From Cryptomeria japonica (Eukaryota > Streptophyta > Pinopsida > Cupressales > Cupressaceae): DNA of 64,000 nt. Numbering within the stretch: the first letter of the stretch is position 1; every line of letters starts with the position of its first letter. Below, piece after piece: positions 34,301-45,957 of the stretch. The stretch is from positions 447,002,538-447,066,537 of the forward strand of contig NC_081413.1 of the NCBI RefSeq assembly GCF_030272615.1, given 5' to 3'. Made by a program: the position numbers and the translations under genes. Below the pieces are notes generated by a model, which was not told where the DNA came from, did no database searches, and saw only the letters and a list, made by a program, of their open reading frames with translations.

Positions 34301-35013
34301 CTTCTATTTTTTACTTTAGTCGTTAAGGTTATAGGGTAATGATCTGATCCTGCCCTTATGTGAGAAGATAAAGAACATTCATGAAGATTAAACCAGTCTA
34401 AGGAAAGTAGAGTTCTATCTAGTCTAACCTAAATCAAATTCTCACCACTTCTTTGATTAGTCCAGGTGTATTTGAATCCTTGCAACTCCAGATCATGAAT
34501 GGAATTATTGTTTATAAAGTCCATTAGGTCCAATCTACTATCCAGATTAGCATGACTCCCTCCCTCTTTCTCATTTTCCTTCAAGAGAGTGTTGAAATCT
34601 CCCATAATTATCTAGCTATCCTCAACAAATCTTCTTCTCAGCCCAGTAAGATATCTCCACATCTCACTTCGTCCAGTCTTAGTGTTAGGAGCATAAACAT
34701 TTGTTAGGACCCACGTAGTGCAATTATTAATGTGCTTAAATCTAATATAGGCCAGGTTGTTGTCCTAAATTAACACCTCTCCTTATATATTATTTTTATT
34801 CTAGAATGTAACAATTCCTCCTGAGGCACCTTCTGAACTACCTCCGCCGACTCCTCCATTTTTGAAAATATTCAAACTTTCAACTTTATCTTTCACCATC
34901 TTAGTTTCTTGAATCAAAAAAATGTTAGGGTTTTTGTCTCTAATCATGTTTCTAACTAAATTACGTTTGTGAGGACTATTAAGTCCCCTAATATTCCAGG
35001 AGATGATTTTCAT
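30934..35013 (-). pseudogene. L1 ORF2: endonuclease, reverse transcriptase, zf-RVT, RNase H
   Basis: The ATG at 35013 opens MKIISWNIRGLNSP, the start of an APE-type endonuclease that nicks target DNA. QETK follows, then VYAPN (about 34700), GDFN (about 34600) and AGSDHYPI (about 34350). The RT has GNKAPGPDGFP, FRPISLCNSLYKIISKVL, SGFVLGRQI, GLRQVDPLSP (Val replaces the usual Gly after Q) and SFVDDSI as active site. The zf-RVT region (32706-31381) shows KGGLGLR and CWGIWKERNDRIF. The RNase H follows at 31340-30934. Length is 4,080 nt, about 1,360 codons. Stops include TAG codons near 34798, 34600 and 34430, and a frame change occurs near 33280. Confidence 0.9.
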
Positions 35014-36838
35014 GGATTTTTAGAAATACTTGCCTCAAAGATGGTTCTTTGGGTACCATCTGCTAAATTCCTGCTTGTTTCCAATGTTCTTTTTTTGGCA
35101 TTTGAGTGTCTTCCTGGAGAAGTGTGTTGCGCTCCCACATCACCAAGCCTGCTTCTGGTGTATCTAGTCAGCATACTATTTACTGGGTTATTGTTATTCT
35201 TTTTCTTTTGCTTGTTCTTTCTTTTATCCTCTTTAACTTCTTCGTCCCCCTACTTTGATTCATTCTTCCCCAGTGCCTTTTTTATGTCCTCTTCATCTCC
35301 CCATTTTGGATCTTGTTCCTTCGAATAAGCTAACTTTCCCTTTGTTGGGGTGGTTAATGAGATTTCCGATAGCCCTTGGCCCAAAATGGTATCAGGTTGG
35401 GCTTCTTGGAACTAGTCTATTTTTTTATCTTGATCTTGAGATTTTGAGACAAGGTTGAAGTTATCTCCTTCCTCTTTATTATCTGTGGGATGTTTATCTA
35501 TTTTCTCTATCTCTGTCTTGTCCTCTTTCTACTCCTCTTGTTGAGTGTTGTCTTTTTCTTTGTGTACAACACCCTGTTCCAACATCTGAATCTTTGGTTC
35601 ATTACCCACTTCACTAGTGATTTCTTCCTCCACCTTTTCTATCTGGGACTACTCCTCTTGATTAGGGTCATTGGAATCCCAAAATTTTAGTGGCTTGTCC
35701 ACTTTTTTCCAAACCTTAGTTTGGGTATGGGGTTTATCCTCTTTAGATGGACATTTTTTAGCCCAGTGTCTGACTTTTTTACAATGATAACAGGCAAAGG
35801 GGATTGTTTCATAAACAATGTTCTGCTTCCACTTCCCCAGTTTTGATTCTATCTCTATTTCCTCTGGCAAGTTCGTGTCAGGTCCAACTCCAACATAGAT
35901 CCTTGCATAGATCAGCCTTCTTCTAGAAGCCATGATCTGATCAATGGCGATTAGCTCCCCAAAGGTATTGGCAATTCCTGCAAAAACATCTTCCTCCCAG
36001 AATTCCATTGGGAGCCCAGGGAGTTTGACCCACACTGGGACTTGGGCCAAAAAATTATTTCCTTTCGCTACATTAGGGTACCACTTCTAGATGTACATGA
36101 TGTATTTGCCTATTGCCCAAGACCCACTACATACAATGTTTCTTCTATCCTCATCACAAGAAAGGAGAAGGATAGACAACCTTTGTTCATTGCTACCACA
36201 TCAACCTGACCTTTCAGGTTCCACTTTCTTTTGACAAATCCATGAACTCTTTCTATGTTAGGTCTAGATCCAAAGAAATAACCAATAAAAGTGTTTTCCA
36301 TTCTAGCGATGTTTTGATCAATGATTTGGTCAAGAACAACGATAGCAAACTTGCTCTAAGACACATTCAAGGAGTTTTTAACAGGAGGTGATGAGGACAT
36401 ACCTTTGGGCTTGACCCCAAACAATGAGGACCACTTACATGTCTATCCATTGGGTCCCCCTTTAGGTTCCGTTGACAAAAGAACCTTTTCCAAATGATGT
36501 TTACCTTCCACCGTGTTCTCTGAAACGCAAGTCGTTTGCTATCCTTGGGCTCTTTTCGAGTTGCCATCTTCTATTTTTGAAGTTTGAACCTACCCTTTCT
36601 CGCTCTCTAGTGCTAACTACTCTTCACGTGGTGCTGTTCCTCCCCCTAGGTTCCCCAAGTTCATGGGATCATCGGGGTCCTTACCATCTGAACCTTGTCT
36701 TTCCACAGGAATCCCTGAATCATCTGCCGCATGTTTTCCCGATGCTAATCCAAAATTCCTGCTCGAATTTGAATCCTGGAATCGCCTGCCTTCCATGTTC
36801 ACCCCTTTTTTTAGGAATAAATGTTTTAACCCTTTCAT
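35010..36838 (-). pseudogene. L1 ORF1: DUF4283-like RNA-binding protein with CCHC knuckle
   Basis: ORF1 protein binds the LINE RNA. The frame opens at 36838 or at the second Met at 36796 (MEGRRFQDS). It runs through WSSLFGVKP and MENTFIGYFFGSRPNIERV (about 36300), the usual start of the DUF4283 fold, then shifts frame near 36120. LPGLPMEFWEEDVF follows, then the zinc knuckle CYHCKKVRHWAKKC (CX2CX4HX4C, about 35795-35755). The tail to 35010 is long, hydrophilic and Glu/Lys/Gln-rich. It carries TAG at 35651-35649 and two further stops, after which the same frame reaches its TGA at 35012-35010, overlapping the ORF2 ATG. Confidence 0.85.
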
Positions 36839-37762
36839 TCATTTGTTGCATTGTTATGGTGTATGTAATTTTTCATTTAATGCTTCCTATTATGCCCAGG
36901 AATGGAAAATTTTTGTTAGTTTGGAATCACATTAAGGATTCACCTCATTGTAATTGGTGTGCAAATTATAGGTATGAGTAAATGCTAACTTTATGGAGGA
37001 GGGAAAACATGTACATGATAGTCATAGAACACCTCCATATATATTACATAAACATCCATAGCATATAAAATCATAAAAGTATTAAGAATGAAAGTATCAA
37101 ACACCACAATAGATAGGAATACAACATAATTAGTAAAACATGCATGCAACTCAGTTAAAGGGAATATCTTTTGAGGATCCAATTCCATGATAGATGTTAT
37201 AGACAAATCACAATTTCATAATCAAAGGAAAACAAGAAAACATATTCACCCACAATGAATCAACTATTATAATTGGAAGGTCACTTCACCGAGTCAACAT
37301 CAAGACAATAGACTAGTGCCTTATCCTAGGGCATAGAGTCACTTACAATTCAAAGACAACCTGATAATAAAATTCAATAAGATTAATTTGCAAATAAATA
37401 GGAATGAATATGCCATTACATACACAATCCAGATTCGTACATAAATTGAAAAACCCTTGACCATTTAATTCACAATGAAAACATAAATTCAACCAAAAGA
37501 CAATTATGTAAAGATCTCAAATTGGAAATGATATTGATATTATATTCATAATGATATCAGAAAGTAAATTCAAAATGCGATTCATCTATGCACTTATCAA
37601 ATTATTGAACAGTTGAACTATTATAACTATATTAGAGTTTTCAACATCAATAAAAGTGGCCAACTGGCCATCCCTCTCTACCGATCAAAAAGAAAAAGTG
37701 GCTATCCCTCTCAAATTAATCTTGGAATCCTTTTATTAGATGAGGATTCAACAAGCTTAGAA
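36839..37762. other. No gene recognised between the LINE and the second orphan frame
   Basis: AT-rich sequence with no motif recognised on either strand. It might contain the LINE 5' region and the 3' flank of the orphan protein gene, but no boundary is visible. Confidence 0.4.
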
Positions 37763-40681
37763 TTACTGTGAGGAATCTTGGGTAGCAACCTGACATTTCT
37801 TCTTTTTCTTTAGCATGGATAGCCACCTGTCCACCTCTTTGTCTGTTGGCCAACTGAATGCCTTTACCTCTTCCAAATTTTCAACTAAATCTATCCATCT
37901 AGCATCTGTAACTACCCTGGCCTCAATAATAAACTTTGCATGGTCCACCTCAACCTTGAACAGTGAATCAAGCATACTGTTAAGGAAATCAACATCAACC
38001 TGTTCATCTATATGCTTGATTATTTCTTCTTCCTCTAGAATCAAATCAAATTCATTGGTCCAATCAGAAACTGATTTCAAATCTCCATTACTACCATAAA
38101 TTGAAGGCACCAATTTACTATAACCTTCCCCAAATGTCTGCAATTTTTCATTTATAAGCACATCCTTCCCTATGAAAAATGCATAAGCTGCATTCATTAC
38201 CTCCACCATGTCTTTAGTGTGACTGATCTGATTCTTCCTGACCAAACATTGAACAAAGGTCCAAGAAAAGCGATAGCCTTAGAGGATGTTTTACTTGCCT
38301 CTTTCAAATAAATGTGTAAATCATGCACTACCATTAGTTTTACTTTCAATATATTAATCTTGTGTTTCAGAATTCCTAACACAACAAAGATAGCCTTGAC
38401 ATTTTGTTCCTTTTCAAGATTTTCAATTTTCTTTGTGTACTCCTCCATTTTTATTGTTACATTAGTTGGCATTTCTTGTACTTGTTCTGTAATTTGTATT
38501 GGAGGGGGCTCATTTGCATTTTTTTCTTTCAACTCCACTAAGTCTTCCTCTAGAGCGACCTTCTTCATCAATGTCTCTTCATATTTTTTAGATAATGCAA
38601 TCAATTGGCTATATGTTTCTGTGTATCTTCTTGACAAATCCTCCGTTTTTGATAAATTCATGAAAAAAACTTGAGTAAAAAATGAGGCAATCTCCATGTC
38701 AGTTGTGTTCTGCAAATTCCAGATCATTATGTCAGCTTTCTTTTCTACTTGGATATTTATTAGGTGGGGCTTTTGAGTGAAAGGGGCCAAAGACCAAGCA
38801 GCAAGTGTCTTTGACTTAGGATTAAATCATGATCCTCTTATTACATCTCCAATTTCAAATTCAGTTTTAAACATTGGGTCCTCTTGCTTCCTAATATGAT
38901 CAATAATAAAAATAGACTAGATATCCTAGTCAGGCATCATAATCATACCAGTACTCTTAATCAATTGTCTTTCCTATTCCATGGATATTTTCTCCCTATC
39001 AGGAACATATTCCTCCAGTGCCTTGATGATCTCCTCTTTCTTTTCTACATTTCCATCCTCTATGATTAGATTTTGTCTTAATTGATTTTGTTTCAACCTT
39101 GTCAAAAAACTTTTAAATTCATCTGACTTAATAAATTCATCATCTTTCATGAACTCATTTGACAACATCGCATGTTCATCAATGCCTTGAGCAAGGGTTT
39201 TGTTTGTTTCTCCCCATTCTTCAGTCTGCCCTGCTTCTCTGAGATGTGTCCTTATTTTAGGAAAGTATTGTCCTTGTTCTATAACTATTTCTCTAGTAGG
39301 GTCTCTCCTCACAATTATACTAACCTCTTTGATTTTTTGTTTCTTTGCAGGTGGCACTCGAGTAGATTGAACTTCATCCCCACTCTCTACTTCATTAGTA
39401 GACACACTAAATGGCCTCTTGCCATGTGCAGAATGTCCATCTTGGGGGTCTTGCTGTTGAGCAGCCACTTTTGGAATTTGAGGCATTTGTTCCATCAAAG
39501 TTTCATATAAACTCAACATTCTGTTAATCATCTCCAGGTACGGGTTATCAAGGCAAAAAACTGAGAAACTAGGGTCAACAACCTTCAATTCTACTTCAAC
39601 TCTCATCAAATTTTTCCATTTTCTTCTCCTTTCTTGTACTTCCTCTTTTCTCAGCAAATTTATAACCACATCTTCATCATCCAATGGTTCATGGTCCTTT
39701 ATTGTGGCCCAAGGTGTCATTTTTGGCAATGCATGTTTAATAAATTGTTCAGGATCATAGAATCAAGACACGACATTAACCAACCTATACTGTTTAAGGA
39801 AATTGTTTACTTCATCAAGGGAACTCCTACCAATGGTAAAATTAGACACAACCCAAAGCTTAGGAAGAAGAGAACCCTTCCTGTGTTTGTCAAGGTATTC
39901 GTTTTCAACTAGGGTCAATTGCCAAATAAACTCCATAAAAGAAATCCTAATTGGAATAAATTCTGGTAAAATATGAGGAGGCTGAGGACACCCATAGACT
40001 CTAATCATAGTAAAGTTATCAAAAAATAAAAAGTACCCCCAGTTGTGTGAAATAGACTAGTTTGGAACATATTGGTAAGGTCTCAAAACTCTCCTAACAT
40101 TAATTGACAATCGTTCCCTATTTATTCCTAGCATTTCCATAATTGGCAAAACAATCCAATTTTCAAAGAAAAGGAAAGAAGAATGGGGAGAACTAATGTC
40201 CCAAACCTGGGTCCATCTTTATATTGGCATTAAGACACCCAATTCTTCTTTGAAAAGCTCCAATTCTTTATCCATGAACTCAACATTATAGAACAAGATT
40301 AAATGCTTGAATGTAGGGTTGGGTGCACCACTCTAAATTTCAACTAGAGCATTGTGAATGTACCCACATAATCATAATCTTTGTTAACATATGGGTGTTG
40401 AATGTCCATAGCCATCATCAGTAATTTAGATAACACTGTTGAATCTCCATCAAAACCCAACACTCTGCATAATCCATAGATTGTACAATGCATATAATGG
40501 CTGAAAGGTGTGATGTCAAATGGTGGTTCAATACTATCTGGAATTATAACTGGTTTCCTATTCACCCTAGGCATGTATCTGAGCATTGCATGCTTCTTGA
40601 TAAAACCTTTGTATTTTTTATAATCCTCTGCAATACACTCCAAATCTATATCTGTACATGCAGCACTAGTAATATGGAAAG
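37763..40681 (-). pseudogene. Second orphan protein frame, main part
   Basis: A long minus-strand frame ends with a stop at 37763. Most of it, from about 40330 to 38200, keeps a single frame, with open pieces at 40008-39763, 39729-38974 and 38790-38197. Frame changes occur near 40340 and 38230. Recognisable character: a globular N-terminal part (YMPRVNRKPVIIPDSIEPP), then PPHILPEFIPIRISFMEFIW, an acidic/basic middle (PPAKKQKIKE), and a Glu/Lys-rich coiled-coil-like segment at 38650-38380 (EDLVELKEKN). I know no family for it. Removing the CACTA element joins it to the fragment at 48494-48895, giving roughly 1,100 codons. It resembles retroelement proteins of unknown function more than a host gene. 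Confidence 0.5.
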
Positions 40682-40684
40682 CTT
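40682..40684. repeat. Target-site duplication CTT, left of the CACTA element
   Basis: CTT here and at 48491-48493 bracket the CACTA termini exactly. A 3 bp duplication is the rule for CACTA/En-Spm elements. Confidence 0.8.
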
Positions 40685-41008
40685 CACTAGTACATTTGGG
40701 TCAAGATTTCGACGGCCAATCATTGGAATTCTGACCACATTTCGTCGCACTAATGACAAAAATGGTCGTCAAAAACTTTGTGTTGGAAGTTCTGACTATC
40801 CTCATGGTCATCGCAATTTTGACATTACCTCCAACCTTTCCGACGGCCACGATGCATGCTCATTCCACGAACGAATACCATCGCCATCTCGGGCTGTCAT
40901 CAGAATTCCGACACCAAAGTATAAAATTCTGAAAGAGGAGTGCCATCAGATGCACAACATCCTTGTCGGGAATTTCATTAGTGGTCGTCAGAATTCTGAC
41001 GACGACAG

Positions 41009-41987
41009 ATGATGTGGGTCGAATGGCTTTGTCGTCGGTGCATGAAAGCATTGAACGAGTTCTACTTTTAAAAATTACATGAAACATTTTTAATTTATTT
41101 GATTCAGTGTTATTTGCAAAAAATGATTATCAATGATGTTTCCTTTCTCCAAGAATTGTCTAGGACCTTTCTATCAGATAATATGTAACATCGAATGACT
41201 AAATTTTTTCTTTACAACTACTTATTTAATTTAATTATTATCTCAATGTGAATTAAAATTTACATCTGTATGGAAGCAAAACATACAAGTTGAAGAGTCT
41301 CTTGCATGCAAATTTCCTAAAAGAAAGCAAGCAGGCATTATCTTGAATGACATGGAAACAAGCTCATTAGCTGCCTAGAAGAGAGCAATTGGAGAATGGC
41401 AGAGGAAAGTGTTTAAGGGTGATAAATAGATAGATAGTATGCAATACAAACAAACAATGTCTGGAGTGTCTGATGTGACGTCTCTAATTTAGACCCTCCA
41501 AACATAAATTAGAGACATCACATCAGACACTCCAGACATTGTTTGTTTGTATTGCATACTATCTATCTATTTATCACCCTTAAACACTTTCCTCTGCCAT
41601 TCTCCAATTGCTCTCTTCTAGGCAGCTGATGAGCTTATTTCCATGTCATTCATGATAATGCCCACTTGCTTTCTTTTAGGAAATTTGCTTGCACATGACT
41701 CTTGAACTTGTATGTTCTTCTTCCATACAGATATAAATTTTAATTCACACTCAACTAATAATTAAATAAAATAAGCATTTGTAATGAAAAGATTTAGTCA
41801 TTCGATGTTACATATTATCTAACGGAAAGGTCCTAGACAATTCTTGGAGAAAGGAAACATCATTGATAATCATTTTTTGCAAATGACACTGAATCAAATA
41901 AATTAAAAATGTTTCATGTAATTTTTAAAACTAGAACTCGTTCAATGCTTTCATGCACCGACGGCAAAGCCGTCTGACCCACACCAT
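41009..41987. repeat. Large near-perfect palindrome, 482 bp arms and 15 bp loop
   Basis: Arm one (41009-41490) and arm two (41506-41987) are reverse complements with about 94% identity by eye and no length difference. The spacer is 15 bp (41491-41505). The outer ends carry the GACGACAAAGCC-type words of the CACTA subterminal region, so the palindrome probably arose by inverted duplication within the element. A transcript would fold into a hairpin of nearly 1 kb. No coding region is seen in it. Confidence 0.9.
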
Positions 41988-42571
41988 TATGCATAATAGA
42001 AAAAATCAATATAATAGGCTATTATAAAGAATATATACAAAAATATGAAAGAACATTAAATTACCATTACAAACCCATAAACCATTAAATAGTGAAAATA
42101 GATATAAATTTGTAAATGTCTCCCTATAAACACCACAACCATAACCAAAACAAAAAAAAATTTTACCTACAAAAACTTAGCTGGTGAGTTGCAAGTCTAC
42201 AACATCTCTCAGATGATCAAACCGTTTCTTAATTTTGTTCTTCTGGTTAGTCAATGGATTTAGTTGCATGTTCAAGTTTACTATTTGAAGCCTTTTGTTT
42301 CCCTATATTTGAGACATAATAAAATTCTTGTGAGTAGGAAATTGATTCAGGAGTTATGTGTGAAGAATTTGGCAAAGTAAATGATGACAATCAAACTCAA
42401 ATTTTATCTGTCTTGATTAAAGACTTTTATCCTGATGGCATTAAATTAAAGTTCTTTCTCTATTTTTTGGTGATCTCTAGAGCAGAGGTTGCTTTGCATC
42501 AACCTGGGATACATTTAACTTGTGTTCTATCTACGAAAATATGTATCGAACTAGGACGATGCAATGCAACC

Positions 42572-43083
42572 TCTGCTCCACCAATACCAGATAGAAGAGA
42601 AAGTACTTTAATTTAAAGCCATCATAATAAAATGCTTTCAAGACATATATTAGGTATAAAAGGAAGCCTACCCTGTCATTTGAAGGGGTTTACCTACAAT
42701 TCAAGTGATCTCTTAATTATAAAATCAATTCAATTCCAAGTGAATGTGCAATCAAGCATTCATCAAGAATTGAAGGAGAAATCAAGTTAATAAAGATATC
42801 ATATTTTAAATTAAGAAATGGGCAGGAGATTAAGATTACAAACCTTCCATATTGCACACTTCAAGGTATATTAAAATCAGTTTAAAGTGTATTCATTTAG
42901 GGACCTTTCATAAAATATTCTCAACTCACATATCATAAAAGGATCTGCTCCACCAATACTAGATAGAAGAGAAAGTACTTTAATTTAAAGCCATCGAGAT
43001 AAAATGCTTTCAAGACATATAAAATCAAGTGATCTCTTAGTTATAAAATCAATTCAATTCCAAGTGAACAGGCAATCAAGCAT
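42572..43083 (+). repeat. Direct repeat pair inside the CACTA element
   Basis: The stretch 42572-42770 recurs at 42944-43083. It starts CTGCTCCACCAATAC and runs through AAGTACTTTAATTTAAAGCC to CAAGTGATCTCTTA and CAATTCCAAGTGAA. The second copy lacks about 40 bp in the middle. No function can be assigned. Confidence 0.8.
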
Positions 43084-43187
43084 TGAAGGAGAATTCAACT
43101 TGGTGCAGGTGAATTTGGAAGACAAAAGGACTCAATGAAGACATTAAAGACTTTTGAAGGTCTTAGGAGTGAAGAGCCAATCAATTA

Positions 43188-43410
43188 TGCACACAATGAA
43201 GCCATTAAAGACAATCACCATTAGCATAAATTGCAGGATATGCACAAGATATGTTTGAAATGAATTTAGAAACTTCCAACCAAATGTGATTAGTGAGTAT
43301 AGATGTTGTAGTGCAACTGCCCAGGTACACATGCATGCAAAATATGTAAGCTTAGATAAAGCACATGAACTATTTGACATAATGCCTCAAAAATCACCCA
43401 ATATCCAATG
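43188..43410 (+). pseudogene. Probable PPR-gene fragment captured by the CACTA element
   Basis: PPR proteins act in organelle RNA processing. In one plus frame the sequence reads AGYAQDMFEMN, like the M-A-GYAQNG motif of plant PPR proteins. In another frame it reads KYVSLDKAHELFDIMPQKS, like the KCGSLDKAR-LFD-MP segment. The order and spacing fit a PPR protein with a small internal deletion and a frameshift. It is only about 70 codons, so the call is tentative. Confidence 0.5.
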
Positions 43411-43579
43411 ACGGTTGGGAGAAAGAAAACTTCAATATTTTGATAATCTTAAATATTTCTTTATTCATCACTATAAATCTATTATGAATATAGTCTCAAT
43501 ATTGTAGAAATTTATCCTATTATGAATGCAATATTTAGGGATGTAATCTTTATATTTTTTTTCAATTAGGAAAAGGTCT

Positions 43580-45957
43580 TAATACAATCCCCAGCTAATT
43601 AATCTATAGAAAGATACCACTAAAGAAAGAGATTCAATCCTCACCACTATGGTCTTGAAGGCTTTTAAGACACTTGGATTCCTTTTTTGGCCCGCTTTTC
43701 CTTGACCCTATGTTGATATAGTAAACTAGTTTGAAAGAATCTATTGGGTAGGAAATTGTGTATGGTTGCAATTATTTTCATGCATGGAAAGTGATTTAAA
43801 GTTTGGACCAATAAAGGATAAGTATTTCTTGAACCTTCAAGGACATGTGTAGAGCACCGCATGGATGTTTCTCCATTATTGAACTCTTTGAATATGTAAG
43901 TAAATTATTTTTGGTTGATGAAACAGTAAGTGTGGCATTTGTCTTTTTGATGTGTTGTGGATAATATTAATAAAATATGGAATTTTTTTGATGCTATATA
44001 CACTATGTTTTGGATTGAATTTAGGTAAGCGAAGAGGTAAAAGAAGAATAAAAGAGGTACACAAAGGAAGAAGAGTGAAATAGGTGGTTTGGGATGGAGG
44101 TTACCTCATCAACATGAATGAATGCCTCATCTACAGAAGTAAAAGGTACCTCTAATGGTTTCAAAATTTGTCAAAATAGTTATGATATACCAAATAATCA
44201 AGTGGAATATCCTTTAGGGAACTAATATTATCTTCAAACTATTTATTTTTATTTTCATCATATCCTTTCCATGTGCATTTCCCTTGGTTTTAGTCCCATT
44301 TTTTCTTTATTTTATATATATTCAAAACAAAATTTATAGATGCCTCTACTTGTCTCGCCACTCATTAATTGTTTGGGATTTTCATTCCATTCACCAAGGT
44401 TGGCATCTATTCTAAGACTTTGTGTCATGGCCAAGCTAAATTATTATTCTCTCCATCTTGTTAATGACCATTTCATTAATGAATCCTTCCTCATAATTTT
44501 GGATAAGTGAGACAATGTCAGCTCAAGGAATCTTTTCAATCCTCTTTCAAGATTCTTTCCCAAGTAATAATCTTGCTAATTGGAAAATAAATTATGCTTC
44601 TATTTTTCCAAGCTACTCTTCCTTATAATGTTTAGATTTATTCTAAAGTGCTCATTGTGACTCATGTTTACTACTCTTCTTATTAGTCTCATTCCAATAT
44701 CTCCTGCAAAAATATGGAATGATTACATTTATATTTTATTTTTGTCTCCTAAATATCCACAAAATTTGAAACATTTACCCCAACTAATTAATCTACAGAA
44801 AGATACCTTTAAAGAAAGAAATTCAATCCTCACCACTATGGTCTTGAAGGCTTTTAAGACACTTGGATTCCTATTTTGGCCCGCTTTTCCTTGACCCTAT
44901 GTTAAGATAGTAAACTAGTTTGAGAGAATATATTGGGTGGGAAATTGTGTATGGTTGCAATTATTTTCATGCATGGAAAGTGATTTAAAGTTTGGACCAA
45001 TAGAGGATAAGTATTTCTTGAACCTTCAAGGACATGTGTAGAGCACCACATGGATGTTTCTCCATTATTGAACTCTTTGAATATGTAAGTAAATTATTTT
45101 TGATTGATGACACAGTAAGTGTGGTATTTGTCTTTTCGATATGTTGTAGATAATATTAATCAAATATGGAATTTTTTTGATGCTATATACACTATGTTTT
45201 GGATTGAATTTAGGTAAGAGAAGAGGTAATGGAAGAAAAAAAGAGGTACACAAAGGAAGAAGAGTGAAATAGGTGGTTTGGGATGGAGGTTACCTCATCA
45301 ACATGAATGAATGCCTCATCTACAGAAGTAAAAGGTACCTCTAATGGTTTCAAAATTTGTCAAAATAGTTATGATATACCAAATAATCAAGTGGAATATC
45401 CTTTAGGTAACTAATATTATCTTGAAACTATTTATTTTGATTTTCATCATATCCTTTCCATGTGCATTTCCCTTGGTTTTAGTCCCATTTTTTCTTTATT
45501 TTATATATATTCAAAACAAAATTTATAGATGCCTCTACTTGTCTCACCACTCATTAATTGTTTGTGATTTTCATTCCATTCACCAAGGTTGGCATCTATT
45601 CTAAGACTTTGTGTCATGGCCAAGCTAAATTATTATTCTCTCCATCTTGTTAATGACCATTTCATTAGTGAATCCTTCCTCATAATTTTGGATAAGTGAG
45701 ACAATGTTAGCTCAAGGAATCTTTTCAATCCTCTTTCAAGATTCTTGCCCAAGTAATAATCTTGCATATTGGAAAATAAATTACACTTCTATTTTTCCAA
45801 GCTACTCTTCCTTATAATGTTTAGATTTATTCTAAAGTGCTCATTGTGACTCATGTTTACTACTCTTCTTATTAGTCTCACTCCAATATCTCCTACAAAA
45901 ATATGGAATGATTACATTTATATTTTATTTGTGTCTCCTAAATATCCACAAAATTTG
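43580..45957. repeat. Tandem duplication, 1,189 bp unit, two copies
   Basis: Unit one (about 43580-44768) and unit two (about 44769-45957) are head-to-tail and nearly identical. For example GGTCTTGAAG lies at 43651 and at 44840, and AAATATCCAC at 44751 and 45940, all offset by exactly 1,189. Outer edges are accurate to about 10 bp. The unit has no recognised coding content. The duplication enlarges the CACTA element. Confidence 0.9.

Larger units (their letters stand above)
30665..36838 (-). mobile_element. L1-type LINE with C-terminal RNase H
   Basis: Two overlapping frames on the minus strand encode ORF1 (DUF4283-like plus CCHC knuckle) and ORF2 (endonuclease, RT, zinc-finger region, RNase H), the normal order for plant L1 elements. 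The 5' end must lie at or beyond 36838. The 3' end is unclear, since no poly-T run on the plus strand marks a poly-A tail near 30.7-30.9 kb. No target duplication was identified. Frames are mostly conserved and broken mainly by TAG codons. Confidence 0.85.

Noticed and set aside
43580-45957. The two 1,189 bp copies considered as a pair of LTRs
   Set aside because: They are directly adjacent without an internal region, primer site or TG...CA ends, so tandem duplication is the simpler reading.
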